Source: Hellea sp. (GTDB taxonomy: Bacteria; Pseudomonadota; Alphaproteobacteria; Caulobacterales; Maricaulaceae). From it: 38,329 bases of DNA. Positions 25,466-33,336 of this stretch are shown here, piece after piece. Numbering within the stretch: position 1 is the first letter of the stretch; each line of letters begins with the position of its first letter. The DNA is taken from NCBI GenBank assembly GCA_014238285.1, contig JABABK010000025.1:1-38329 (forward strand), given 5' to 3'. The notes beneath the pieces were generated by a model. The model was given only the letters and a program-made list of their open reading frames with translations. It ran no database searches and was not told where the DNA came from. Both the position numbers and the translations under genes were made by a program.

Positions 25466-26179
25466 TTATCCAAAAATATAACCGATCCCTCTAACCGTTC
25501 GAATAACTTCTGGCTTTGATGCATTTTTTTCGATCTTTCGACGCAGGCGTGAAATGCGTAGGTCAATAGAACGGTCAAACGGCTCCCTGTCTTTATCATG
25601 GGCTTGATCCAAGAGTTGGTCTCGATTGAGGATACGCCCGCGATTTTCTGCAAATACCCGCAATAGGCTAAATTCCATTGCCGTTATGGGAATCTCATTG
25701 CCATCAGGGCCGAAAAGTCGAGCCGCGTCCAAATCAAGTTGACATTGCCCAAAGACAATTTGCCCTTTGATCCGAGTTTTTTCTTCAACTTTTTCAATAA
25801 AGACTTCATTGCGGCGTAGAGCGGCTTTGACACGCGCTTGTAATTCTCGCAAATCAATTGGTTTAACCAGGTAGTCATCAGCGCCCATTTCAAGTCCAAC
25901 AACTTTGTCAATGATATCGCCAGCAGCCGTTAGCATCATAATTGGAACTTTCGATGACATCCTGATCTCCCGCAGAGCCGTCAATCCATCAATTCCAGGC
26001 ATACGGACATCAAGGATAATGAGGGCAGGTTCACCAGCATTCAAAAAACGCCTTAAGCTTTGGACATTTTCAGCCTGCTTGACGTGGTACCCACATTCAG
26101 AGAGATATTCGTCAAGCATTTGACGCATAGGCGCTTCATCATCGCAGACAATAATATGTTGTTTTTCATCTAAAGTCAT
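25466..26179 (-). CDS. OmpR/PhoB-family response regulator
   Basis: 237 residues. Receiver domain (about 8-122) with acidic pocket DDE, phospho-acceptor Asp in IILDVRMPG, Thr in MMLTAAGD and Lys in LVKPIDLRE; then a winged-helix DNA-binding domain (about 140-237) with ITAMEFSLLRVFAENRGRIL, RSIDLRISRLRRKIE and RTVRGIGYIFG. It should bind direct repeats when phosphorylated. No histidine kinase gene is beside it, so it is an orphan here. It reads toward the RND genes and ends about 170 bp before the adaptor start. The intervening region carries three spaced repeats that it probably recognises. A 265-bp region upstream holds no other gene. Confidence 0.92.
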   Translation of the reverse strand: MTLDEKQHIIVCDDEAPMRQMLDEYLSECGYHVKQAENVQSLRRFLNAGEPALIILDVRMPGIDGLTALREIRMSSKVPIMMLTAAGDIIDKVVGLEMGADDYLVKPIDLRELQARVKAALRRNEVFIEKVEEKTRIKGQIVFGQCQLDLDAARLFGPDGNEIPITAMEFSLLRVFAENRGRILNRDQLLDQAHDKDREPFDRSIDLRISRLRRKIEKNASKPEVIRTVRGIGYIFG

Positions 26180-26438
26180 CTTGTCCTATTGGGGTAAATT
26201 GGGCGGCATGGGCTTGATATCATGCCAATGTATCCGTTTAGCGCCATTATTTGTATCAATTGTATCAGTATCTGCACCTGATTGTAACTTCGTCCCAAAA
26301 AGAATTTTGATAAGTAAGGCATTTTCCAAGATACAAAACGATCCAGTATAGGTATGCAATAGGACATGCCAACTAAAAGTGGCCCTATGATGCAACGATT
26401 ACTTTTTGTTTTAGTGATTCTAATCACATTTATTTTAA

Positions 26439-26717
26439 CCATCCGTGCCTCTATTTGGCGTCATCCTTAGTTTATATTTTCTCGTCATCACACCGCTCAC
26501 CAACTCTCTTATTCGGATTAATGAGAACCATGCCGACGCCTTCGGACTCGAAGCGGCCCAAGAACCCGACGGCTTCGCCAGCATCGCCATGAAGCTCTCA
26601 GAATATAGGAAGATCGAACCAACGGCACTTGAAGAAATAGTGTTCTTTGATCACCCGTCGGGTAAGACACGGGTGACGATGGCCATGGAGTGGAAAGCGG
26701 ATCACTTAGAGGAGTAG
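26439..26717 (+). pseudogene. C-terminal remnant of an M48 (Ste24-like) peptidase
   Basis: About 92 codons matching the end of M48 zinc peptidases of the CAAX-protease type: a last membrane helix (LFGVILSLYFLVITPLTNSLIR), then INENHADAFGLEAAQEPDGFASIAMKLSEYRK and FFDHPSGKTRVTMAMEWKADH. The glutamate that normally begins E-x-D-A-F is His here (NENHADAF). The HExxH zinc site and all upstream domains are missing, and TAA at 26436 closes the frame just before. I read it as a decayed 3' fragment with the rest lost, not a functional gene. A 9-bp perfect hairpin (26711-26733) overlaps its stop. Confidence 0.75.
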
Positions 26718-26772
26718 GCTTTCCGCCTACTCCAAAGCACAGTTTTGAACAATATCGAAAACTCGATAAGCG

Positions 26773-28734
26773 TCAATCTGTACTCAGCATTTTCTCGGTT
26801 AGTGTGTCCAAGACTTTCTTTAGCTCTATTGCTTTAGCTTCAATTTCTGCCTTGGACAGCCGCTGGCCCACTGGCACATTGGCCGTCGGAAAAATTTTTG
26901 CGTTATAGATCAATAGATTGTCCATTTCATTGGGATCGTTTTCTAGGTTATAAAGCTCCCACTGATCTCCTTTTTCACCCTGCGGGTCGAAATAACGGGT
27001 GAGCTTCCAGTGCTTTTGCCTGACGCATCGCAGATTATTAGGCTGAACCACAGGGCCTGGATAGAGATTTTCCGTCAGGGGTTTCCAATGTGGGTCTGTT
27101 GTTTTTATAAAGCTATCTACGGCTTGTTTATAAATATCGTAGCTCTCAGGCGGATTAACGCCGGTCAGTGGTTCTGTAATCATGTCATCAGTGATGAATA
27201 ACACACCTTGCCGGTCCGACCCATCGGGGTCTTTCACAGGCCCGGTTTCTGTTCCTTCTAATATACCACTCAGGTCGGCTCCAACGAGCGGCGGAACATC
27301 AAATCCATCCTTTTTTAGAGCGCTGGAAAGATCAGTCCGGCGCTTGGCATCAATACCTGCAAGGCCCAATAAAGTCGGAACCAGATCGATATGGCTGGTG
27401 ACTTGATCAAGCTGTATCATGTTCGCGCCAACGTCTTGTTTCGCCACGCCGCCGCCCGTCGGAAAGTTAACGACAACCGGAACATGCACAGCTTCTTGAT
27501 AGGCCGTATGCCACTTTTCGAGCATAGACCCATGAGCGCCGCCATATTCACCATGATCCGTCGTAAAGATAACGATTGTATTTTTATCCAGTCCTGTCTC
27601 TCTCAGGGTTTTCATAACGGCGTTAATATGATTGTCCAAAGCATAGTGAAGATAGGCATAGTATTGCATATAATTGACGACCCATTCTTTGGGTTGTTTC
27701 GTCAATTGAAATGGGAGTCCGAGAATTGACGGCGCGTGTTTAGCCACCTCCAAATTACCAGGTTTACTGCTAAGCGCCATGCCGAGCTTTAACGAATATT
27801 CATATTGGCAGTCTGGTTTATTATTGGTGTAAAGGTCTTCTTTCCAGTTATTTGGCTGGTTGGAGTTTTCCTGAGGAAAGCCATCCGGGTTAAGATCCAG
27901 TTCCCAACTCCCATTCACGGGCGGAACGCTTTTAGCGCCTTTGGCAGGGATAGGGAGAGGCGCACGTTCACCGTCTGTGGGCGACGTCTGAGCGCCAGGA
28001 TCGATCTGCGACGGCAACATCGGATAGGTCGTGATATCATGGGGGTTAGTATAAGAGGCAACAGCGAACCACGGTTCTGGCGTTAGGTCACTCTTCCCTT
28101 CAGCGTCCTCACGGTTATATTCAAGGGCGAGACCTTTGCCGCGCAAGAAGGTTGTTACCAAATCGGTAAAACCATAGTCTCGATATAGTCCCATATTATT
28201 GGGCTGACTGCCATGAGGTTCCGGGTAGGAAAATTCCCAGTCGCTAAAACCAAATTTTTCCAAGGAATGATCCGGCGGATTAGCAAAGTGACATTTTCCA
28301 AAATAATGGGTCTCATAACCATCGGCGCGCAGCCAATTTCCGACGGTTGGAATAGTGTCTGGCTGCAACCAAGGAAAACCCGCATCGTCGCCTGATTTAA
28401 AAAGTCCATCCGTCTGGGTCACACCGGTACGTGTGCCATATTGGCCGGTAAACATCGTTGCGCGGCTTGGCGTACAAGCCGAGGCAGCAATGGTATGATT
28501 ACGTAGGACGACGGCATTTTTTCTCAAACTAACCAGCCCCGGAAAATACTTAGCATAGCCTTCGATATCGGCATCATCTCCTTGAAAGCCGAGAATGTGC
28601 TTCATCGCTTCATTCATACCATATTCCGGCGTACCAAAATATCGCGGAAAGCGATATTCATCTGAAAGGATGAGTAAAATATTTGGCCGTGTTTGTTTTG
28701 ACGCGGCGTCTGATTTCTTAGATTTATCTGTCAT
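26773..28734 (-). CDS. Sulfatase (formylglycine-dependent)
   Basis: 653 residues. N-terminal metal-site segment NILLILSDEYRFPR and the sulfatase signature CTPSRATMFTGQYGTRTG with Cys87, the residue converted to formylglycine. Further family motifs are IVIFTTDHGEYGGAHG and KWHTAYQEAVHVPVVV. It hydrolyses sulfate esters. No clear signal peptide is visible, so it may be cytosolic. The maturation enzyme is not adjacent. The ATG at 28734 has AGGGG six bases upstream; a longer frame starting at 28782 has no SD and passes through a palindrome. It may help free sulfate from algal polysaccharides, as inference from family knowledge and likely habitat. Confidence 0.92.
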   Translation of the reverse strand: MTDKSKKSDAASKQTRPNILLILSDEYRFPRYFGTPEYGMNEAMKHILGFQGDDADIEGYAKYFPGLVSLRKNAVVLRNHTIAASACTPSRATMFTGQYGTRTGVTQTDGLFKSGDDAGFPWLQPDTIPTVGNWLRADGYETHYFGKCHFANPPDHSLEKFGFSDWEFSYPEPHGSQPNNMGLYRDYGFTDLVTTFLRGKGLALEYNREDAEGKSDLTPEPWFAVASYTNPHDITTYPMLPSQIDPGAQTSPTDGERAPLPIPAKGAKSVPPVNGSWELDLNPDGFPQENSNQPNNWKEDLYTNNKPDCQYEYSLKLGMALSSKPGNLEVAKHAPSILGLPFQLTKQPKEWVVNYMQYYAYLHYALDNHINAVMKTLRETGLDKNTIVIFTTDHGEYGGAHGSMLEKWHTAYQEAVHVPVVVNFPTGGGVAKQDVGANMIQLDQVTSHIDLVPTLLGLAGIDAKRRTDLSSALKKDGFDVPPLVGADLSGILEGTETGPVKDPDGSDRQGVLFITDDMITEPLTGVNPPESYDIYKQAVDSFIKTTDPHWKPLTENLYPGPVVQPNNLRCVRQKHWKLTRYFDPQGEKGDQWELYNLENDPNEMDNLLIYNAKIFPTANVPVGQRLSKAEIEAKAIELKKVLDTLTEKMLSTD

Positions 28735-28757
28735 GAGTGCCCCTCGTTTAATCAATG

Positions 28758-28786
28758 ATAATTGCCGCTGCAGCAGCAGCAATTAT
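28758..28786. promoter_or_regulatory. 29-bp near-perfect palindrome upstream of the sulfatase
   Basis: The palindrome is centred on A28772, with outer arms ATAATTGC/GCAATTAT and inner arms GCTGC/GCAGC. Only one of fourteen pairs (28766/28778) is mismatched. It ends 24 bp before the sulfatase start. It could be an operator or a leader hairpin. Confidence 0.45.
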
Positions 28787-29010
28787 GTTCAGGAAACGGG
28801 AATACCTTGAGAACAGAATAGCATCTGTCCGGGACTATGTCGCGCGCCCTGCAACAGACGCTATCTTAGAGAAATACACGCTATAGTCAAAGTAAAAAAC
28901 TATTCTAGAAATAGTAGTGTTCTGACGGATTGTCGAATATCGTCGCGCCTTAGCAACATTCTAATTAAGTACCTTATCGCCAATTTAAAGCATTCGAAGA
29001 ACGCCAAGGA

Positions 29011-29045
29011 TGATGGCGATACCGGGATTGAACAGTGGCCTAGGT
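29011..29045 (-). other. Degenerate copy of the tRNA-Val 3' fragment
   Basis: TGATGGCGATACCGGGATTG followed by AACAGTGGCC matches the tRNA-Val 3' fragment at 29132-29176 with several changes and two one-base gaps. It lies in the same orientation about 120 bp before it, so it is probably an older attachment-site remnant that has decayed. Confidence 0.5.
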
Positions 29046-29131
29046 CACTATCGCACCTCATATAAAGCCGGTCGCTAGATAAGTTACGTGCAAGTTGGAA
29101 ACTTTTGAAAAAGATATAAAAGGAAAAAGGA

Positions 29132-29176
29132 TGGTGGGCGATACTGGGATTGAACCAGTGACCCCTACAATGTCAA
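29132..29176 (-). other. tRNA-Val(GAC) 3' half, candidate attachment site (att)
   Basis: Read on the minus strand: anticodon loop TTGACAT with anticodon GAC, 3' anticodon-stem strand TGTAG, variable loop, a perfect T-arm (ACTGG-TTCAATC-CCAGT), acceptor strand ATCGCCC, discriminator A and CCA. The 5' half is absent: the five bases before the loop (CCTGG) cannot pair with TGTAG. This is not a tRNA gene. A break at the anticodon loop is typical of att sites left by tRNA-targeting integrases. Confidence 0.75.
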
Positions 29177-29369
29177 CCAGGTATGTTCACGCTAAATAAC
29201 TGTATTTATTGGATATTTACGTAGCGAGCTGGCGCTAAAATGACCTGAAAAGAGCGTATTTGTATCTATTTGAGCGCCAAAATAGCGCCAACACATTTCC
29301 GAATTGGTAAACGCACCCATCTTCTCTCTCATACACATGATCCATTTGATTAAACAATATTGTTAATTG

Positions 29370-29585
29370 TTAATCGAGAATATCCAATAACTGATATGCA
29401 CCGTGCCGTCTTCCTTCAAACTGGAGCCACTTTGTTTCATCATTTTCCAACCTCTTAACTTTCATTGACTTTCCCCTTTCCGAAACTTCTTCTACTAATC
29501 CTTCATATCGACCTGATCCATCATAATGGCAATAAAGTATCCGTCTCCCCTCAAGTTCCTTGGTAATTGGCAAATCGCTGCTCAT
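29370..29585 (-). CDS. Small protein of unknown function, last gene of accessory operon
   Basis: 71 residues, not recognised. The predicted content is mostly beta strand (RRILYCHYDGSGRYEGLVEEV, then KSMKVKRL and TKWLQFEG), compatible with a small barrel fold, but no family was identified. It has an excellent SD (AAGGGAG, eight bases before the ATG) and starts 36 bp after the stop of the coiled-coil gene. No signal peptide or membrane segment. As the last of four minus-strand genes lying between two tRNA fragments, it is probably co-transcribed with them. Confidence 0.65.
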   Translation of the reverse strand: MSSDLPITKELEGRRILYCHYDGSGRYEGLVEEVSERGKSMKVKRLENDETKWLQFEGRRHGAYQLLDILD

Positions 29586-29621
29586 TTAATTCTCCCTTAA
29601 AACATAACGGCTCGGTAAATG

Positions 29622-30182
29622 TTAAGATATTTTGTCGTCTAATTTGAGCCGGTTCAAATTCGCTTCAATTGTTTCCAGTTCCATGTCACCGGATTTACTC
29701 TGATATTCCAAAAGTAAGTCTTGCTTGTATTTCAGAAGTTCTTTTTCGAGCTTGGTATTATGGGTAGCGAGGTCTTTGGTCTGTCCATGTTCTTGCGCTG
29801 ATAGTGAGGCCTTGGATTGGCGCTCAATCAACATTTCAATGACTTTAAGCTCAAGCGCTAATATCTCGCTGTCATTATCCCACATATGGCGAATATAATC
29901 GTCCCGTTGCCGGATCATGATTTCAATCGCTAATCGTTCCAACTCGCGAGCATCTTCGGCAAGCGCAAATTGATGATCCAGCAAACGGTTGTCTTTGTTA
30001 AGCTCATGCTGAAGTTCCATTAACTCCTTAGCATTGGCACCTTCAATAATGCTGGCCTGAATACGCTGACGTTCCTTGAAGGTTTCATTGGCCTCTTGGC
30101 GTTGCCGGGTTAGATCAGCGCTCTTTTCAAGGCGGGCTAGTGCATTACGGTGCTGATGGTCTATTTGGCCCAGATCAGCCAT
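29622..30182 (-). CDS. Coiled-coil protein of unknown function
   Basis: 186 residues, almost entirely charged and helical, with heptad-like stretches of Leu/Ile through the length (for example ELERLAIEIMIRQRDDYIRH and ILALELKVIEMLIERQSK, then LEKELLKYKQDLLLEYQ). No catalytic motif, cysteine, signal peptide or membrane segment. The ATG at 30182 overlaps the stop of the upstream gene (ATGGCTGA) and has GAAGG nine bases before it, better than the ATG at 30191. It begins MADLGQ, close to the MADFRS start of the upstream coiled-coil gene. It may form a hetero-oligomer with the neighbours; that is inference. Confidence 0.7.
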   Translation of the reverse strand: MADLGQIDHQHRNALARLEKSADLTRQRQEANETFKERQRIQASIIEGANAKELMELQHELNKDNRLLDHQFALAEDARELERLAIEIMIRQRDDYIRHMWDNDSEILALELKVIEMLIERQSKASLSAQEHGQTKDLATHNTKLEKELLKYKQDLLLEYQSKSGDMELETIEANLNRLKLDDKIS

Positions 30183-30558
30183 TCTTGCCATCCTTCACTA
30201 TATTAGCCAGCCGCGCCAATCGGTCATTCTGATTATCATTTAACTTTTCAACCAGCCGCATATCATTTTCGGCTATACCGCGAATTTTTTGATGTACCTG
30301 ATCCATGTCGGTGGCGAGATTATCCATCCGTTCAACCAGAAACCCTTTGATCTCCTCCACACCCCGCATTTGGGCTTTAAGAGCTTCAGTTAGAGCATGG
30401 TTCTCCTCACGCAGTTGCCTCACCTCTGTTTCATATGCTTCGATCTTGGGTTCCAATCTGGCTAGCGCGGCGCGGGCATCACTTTGCGCTTGTTTGTTAT
30501 TGCGGGATTGATCGTGTTCATCTCGCCGTTTTTCTTCATGTGATCTAAAGTCAGCCAT
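30175..30558 (-). CDS. Coiled-coil protein of unknown function
   Basis: 127 residues, very hydrophilic. An N-terminal Lys/Arg/Glu/Gln-rich part (HEEKRRDEHDQSRNNKQAQ) is followed by an almost continuous coiled coil (RAALARLEPKIEAYETEVRQ, then ENHALTEALKAQM) and a second helical part with MDNLATDMDQVHQKI. The ATG at 30558 lies two bases after the upstream stop, with AGGAAA eight bases before; a TTG at 30564 is less likely. No enzymatic motif. Coupled to the next gene by an 8-nt overlap. Not recognised as any named family. Confidence 0.7.
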   Translation of the reverse strand: MADFRSHEEKRRDEHDQSRNNKQAQSDARAALARLEPKIEAYETEVRQLREENHALTEALKAQMRGVEEIKGFLVERMDNLATDMDQVHQKIRGIAENDMRLVEKLNDNQNDRLARLANIVKDGKNG

Positions 30559-30560
30559 TG

Positions 30561-31019
30561 TCAATTTCCTATTCCTGCATCACTCAAACTTTCAAATGCT
30601 CGGCGACCTGTTATCGTTTGTTCTTCATCGCCCAATTGCCGCGCCTCAGACATGAGTGACAAAATATCGGTAATAGCGCGTTTGTGGTCGCCGTGAATTT
30701 TGTGGGCTGATAAAGATGCTGTCAGGTAATTACGGGCTTTCAGAGTTTTGAGGTATTGTTTGCGTAATGCGTTAGAGGGGCCACTTAAACGATTAGCCGC
30801 CATCTTGGCCGTTTTGAGAAACTTGTTTTTTTCATGTAGGTTTATTTGGGCTTTATCTTTGTGAGCTTTAAGTTCAATCAAGTATTCCGTTTTATATTTT
30901 CGAGAAAGCGCTTTAAATTCGACGCACAGAAATTTCATATAGCGCATGATGTCATCGACCTCCATTCCGGTTAGGCCGTATTTTTCTTTAAGGCTATCCT
31001 TCAAATTTTGTTTTGCCAT
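30561..31019 (-). CDS. Helical protein of unknown function, first gene of accessory operon
   Basis: 152 residues, basic and predicted helical throughout: DIMRYMKFLCVEFKALSRKY, IELKAHKDKAQINLHEKNKF, then the basic stretch LRKQYLKTLKARNYLTASL and DHKRAITDILSLMSEARQLG. No known domain seen. It might bind DNA or RNA, given many Lys/Arg, but there is no helix-turn-helix that I can name. SD is weak (AGTAGAAAT before the ATG). It heads four closely spaced minus-strand genes and starts about 185 bp from the tRNA-Ile fragment. Confidence 0.65.
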   Translation of the reverse strand: MAKQNLKDSLKEKYGLTGMEVDDIMRYMKFLCVEFKALSRKYKTEYLIELKAHKDKAQINLHEKNKFLKTAKMAANRLSGPSNALRKQYLKTLKARNYLTASLSAHKIHGDHKRAITDILSLMSEARQLGDEEQTITGRRAFESLSDAGIGN

Positions 31020-31412
31020 ATTTCTACTATCGGATAGGGCGAGGTGTTAATCAATAATCTAATTTGCGTAAATTGAAATCAGGTATAGAATGAAATGGCT
31101 ATTTCAGGGAAGAGGCTCTTGTTGATTTGAGTTTTTCACGCCGTGAACACAACTTCTTTTAATCCATAACTGACCTAACTACTCATTTTGCAGACACAGC
31201 ATAGCTGATAAGGACGAGGTCCGTGGTTCAAGTCCACGCGTGCCCACCATTAAAGCGGTGTTTTTAAGCCCCAGTAAAGCACACGGCGATTGACGTTTTA
31301 TCAGGACAGTCAAAAAAGCCGTACATGGGTGCGCTCCCCCAGTTGGGAGCCGCCCAAGCTCAAAACCCCCGAAAAATCTGAAATAGCCTCATTATTTCTT
31401 ATTTTTCATATC
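31020..31412. other. Non-coding stretch with att-like fragment and hairpin
   Basis: No gene is supported here. It holds the tRNA-Ile 3' fragment (31205-31249) and, in front of the recombinase gene, a hairpin GCTCCC-ccagtt-GGGAGC (31333-31350). An open frame from TTG 31290 joins the recombinase in frame but has no SD. Confidence 0.6.
31205..31249 (+). other. tRNA-Ile(GAT) 3' half, candidate attachment site (att)
   Basis: Anticodon loop CTGATAA (anticodon GAT), then GGACG, AGGTC, a perfect T-arm (CGTGG-TTCAAGT-CCACG), acceptor strand CGTGCCC, A and CCA. The bases before the loop (CATAG) cannot pair with GGACG and no 5' half exists, so it is a fragment broken at the anticodon loop. It faces the opposite way to the tRNA-Val fragment and sits about 165 bp before a tyrosine recombinase gene. 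Confidence 0.75.
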
Positions 31413-32312
31413 ATGAAATCTGACAATTTCACTCTCGTTCTCGACCAGTTTCTTCAACATGGTCAAATCTACAAAAACTTCCAGCCAGAAACTATCAAAG
31501 GCTATCGGAGTACTTTCAAGCTGTTTGCCAAAATGACAAACATAGAACACCTTTCCCAATTATCCAAAGCCATGATCGAGCGGTTTCTTTATGATGGCCG
31601 GATAGATCGAAATTGGTCGGTCAGTACCTTCTTGACCTATTACAAACAACTGCGCGCCTTTTGTAACTGGTGCGTGAAAAAAGATTTGATCTCTGAAAAT
31701 TATACGGACGGTATCGATAAACCACCTGCTGAATTCAAACTCCCAAAAGTTTTAACGGAGGCACAAAGTGAAAAAATATTAGAGGTGGCTTATCATATGA
31801 CCTATTATTTCAAGATCGAAAATATTCGCAATCGTGCTATTCTCGCCATAATGTTATTTGCAGGTCTGCGATTAACCGAAGTCGCTAACCTCAAACGGCT
31901 GGATGTGGATTTTGAAAACCAGACCATTACAGTCCGTCAAGGCAAGTGGAATAAAGATCGGCAAATTCCCATTGCCTCGCGTCTTCGATATTTTCTGCAT
32001 GAATATGTTGAAGCTAGAGGAAAATCTGAAAGTGGACATATTCATTTCTTTTCCAGTGTGAAACGCGATAAACCGATTTTCCCCAGAGGTATTCAGCTTA
32101 TTTGCCGAAAAGTCCGTGATAAGTCGGGCGTGAAGTTTTCTCCGCACATGCTTCGGCATACGTTTGCAACAATGGCCTACCAAGGATCGCGCGATATTTA
32201 CGCTGTGTCTGGATTGATGGGGCATTCTAAGGTCGAAACGACCCAAATCTATACGCTGTTATCTATGACTGATAAGCGAAACACAGTAGAACGCCACATT
32301 ATGAACGGTTAG
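31413..32312 (+). CDS. Tyrosine recombinase/integrase (XerC/D-like)
   Basis: 299 residues. N-terminal SAM-like core-binding domain (about 5-100) and C-terminal catalytic domain with all active residues: Arg153 (GLRLTEVANL), Lys178 (GKWNKDRQ), HxxR at 245-248 (PHMLRHTFAT), His271 (LMGHSKVETT) and nucleophile Tyr280 (IYTLLS). It cuts and joins DNA at att-type sites, probably for an integrative element. The tRNA-Ile fragment about 165 bp upstream is a likely attP/att core for it (inference from arrangement). The ATG at 31413 lacks a clear SD. Its 3' end overlaps the convergent recombinase by 14 nt. Confidence 0.9.
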   Translation: MKSDNFTLVLDQFLQHGQIYKNFQPETIKGYRSTFKLFAKMTNIEHLSQLSKAMIERFLYDGRIDRNWSVSTFLTYYKQLRAFCNWCVKKDLISENYTDGIDKPPAEFKLPKVLTEAQSEKILEVAYHMTYYFKIENIRNRAILAIMLFAGLRLTEVANLKRLDVDFENQTITVRQGKWNKDRQIPIASRLRYFLHEYVEARGKSESGHIHFFSSVKRDKPIFPRGIQLICRKVRDKSGVKFSPHMLRHTFATMAYQGSRDIYAVSGLMGHSKVETTQIYTLLSMTDKRNTVERHIMNG

Positions 32313-33336
32313 GTGTTTGGTAGACTTGCTTCATCAAATCAGTTCCGCTTTGCGTGAGGTAACATTCTCGCTCAACATAAAGATCAGAAGTCGTGAACCG
32401 CGTATGCCCCAAATAGCGGGATAGCTTTTGTTGCTTTATGCCAAGCTTGCTAAGCTGGGTCGCGATGAACCGCCGAAACCCATATGCTGTCACCCGAAAG
32501 CCAATTTCCTTGGAAACCGTTTTGAACAGGTTTTGAATACCTGTGGTCGTCAATCCTTCGCGCGTGGTCATGGAAATAATGAGCGGTGTCTCCCAGCGTT
32601 CCTTGTCAGAGCGCAATCGCATATAATGCTGGTAAGAATGCACCACAAATTGCGGGACTTCATAATAGCGTTTGCGGCCCTTTTGCTTACGGCCATTAAT
32701 AATCATTTTCCAGCGGCCATCTTCAAGAAAGATGGCATCATTGGCCATTCCCAGTAACTCGCAGGGACGAATACCGGAAAATCGAAATATATCGACAATG
32801 AGAATGTTACGCGCGCGCTGTAAGGCATTTTGATGTTTTCTGGTGTACATGTGAAGCGTAATTTTTTCGACCTGTTCCAAGGTTAAGGGTTTTTCATCGG
32901 GTGCTTCGACACGTCCTTTTTCTATCCGGGCGACATTGTTTTCTTTGATTATGTGATTTTTAAAAAGCCAGATAAAATAGGTGTTACAGTTTTTGATATA
33001 GGTATTTCGGGTGCTGGCTTTTTGACGCCGTTCCAGTTGAAGCTCTAATAAAGCTTGATCTAATATCCCCGGCTCGTTGAATTGTTCGATAGTAAATAAC
33101 CCCGTATGGCGCATGATAGTATTCAGAGCGTCACGGACAGATTTGATCGTTTGCGGGCTTTTACCCAGTATCAGCGATTTAGATACGTAGTTGTGCCAAT
33201 GCTCCCAGAGCGGCGTTTTTGTATCCGAAGCGTCTTGCTCTAAAATGTATCGTTCTTCATCAGAGAGTAATCTGAATAAGTGGGGATATTGAGTTTCGAC
33301 TTTCTTTCGTTCAGAGACAAGGTATTTTGAGTTCAT
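32299..33336 (-). CDS. Variant tyrosine recombinase
   Basis: 345 residues. A longer N-terminal domain than its neighbour (about 1-150) and a C-terminal catalytic domain with Arg190 (SGIRPCELLG), a lysine-rich beta-hairpin (NGRKQKGRKRYYEVP), Arg288, His311 (YLGHTRFTTSD) and nucleophile Tyr320 (DLYVERE). The first histidine of the HxxR box is replaced by Tyr285 (AYGFRRF). Such a substitution is tolerated in some members of the family. It is convergent with, and overlaps by 14 nt, the XerC/D-like recombinase. Only weak similarity exists between the two, so they are not recent duplicates. It may belong to the same element or to a second, decayed one. Confidence 0.88.
   Translation of the reverse strand: MNSKYLVSERKKVETQYPHLFRLLSDEERYILEQDASDTKTPLWEHWHNYVSKSLILGKSPQTIKSVRDALNTIMRHTGLFTIEQFNEPGILDQALLELQLERRQKASTRNTYIKNCNTYFIWLFKNHIIKENNVARIEKGRVEAPDEKPLTLEQVEKITLHMYTRKHQNALQRARNILIVDIFRFSGIRPCELLGMANDAIFLEDGRWKMIINGRKQKGRKRYYEVPQFVVHSYQHYMRLRSDKERWETPLIISMTTREGLTTTGIQNLFKTVSKEIGFRVTAYGFRRFIATQLSKLGIKQQKLSRYLGHTRFTTSDLYVERECYLTQSGTDLMKQVYQTPNRS

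Larger units (their letters stand above)
28787..29369. other. Non-coding stretch between sulfatase and accessory operon
   Basis: No gene is supported. It holds a small palindrome ACTATT-ctaga-AATAGT (28899-28915) and the two tRNA-Val fragments listed separately. The 29177-29369 part is AT-rich and has no recognisable signal. Confidence 0.6.

Noticed and set aside
26387-26470. 27-codon hydrophobic frame MMQRLLFVLV...
   Set aside because: No clear SD, overlaps the M48 remnant, and too short to support without conservation; noted only as context.
26711-26733. Hairpin GGAGTAGGC/GCCTACTCC as a terminator
   Set aside because: Perfect stem, but no T-run on either strand.
29132-31249. Intact tRNA genes at the two fragments
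   Set aside because: Neither has a 5' half, D-arm or paired anticodon stem.
31290-31412. N-terminal extension of the first recombinase from TTG 31290
   Set aside because: It translates through a hairpin and the region next to the tRNA fragment, has no SD, and adds nothing recognisable to the domain.
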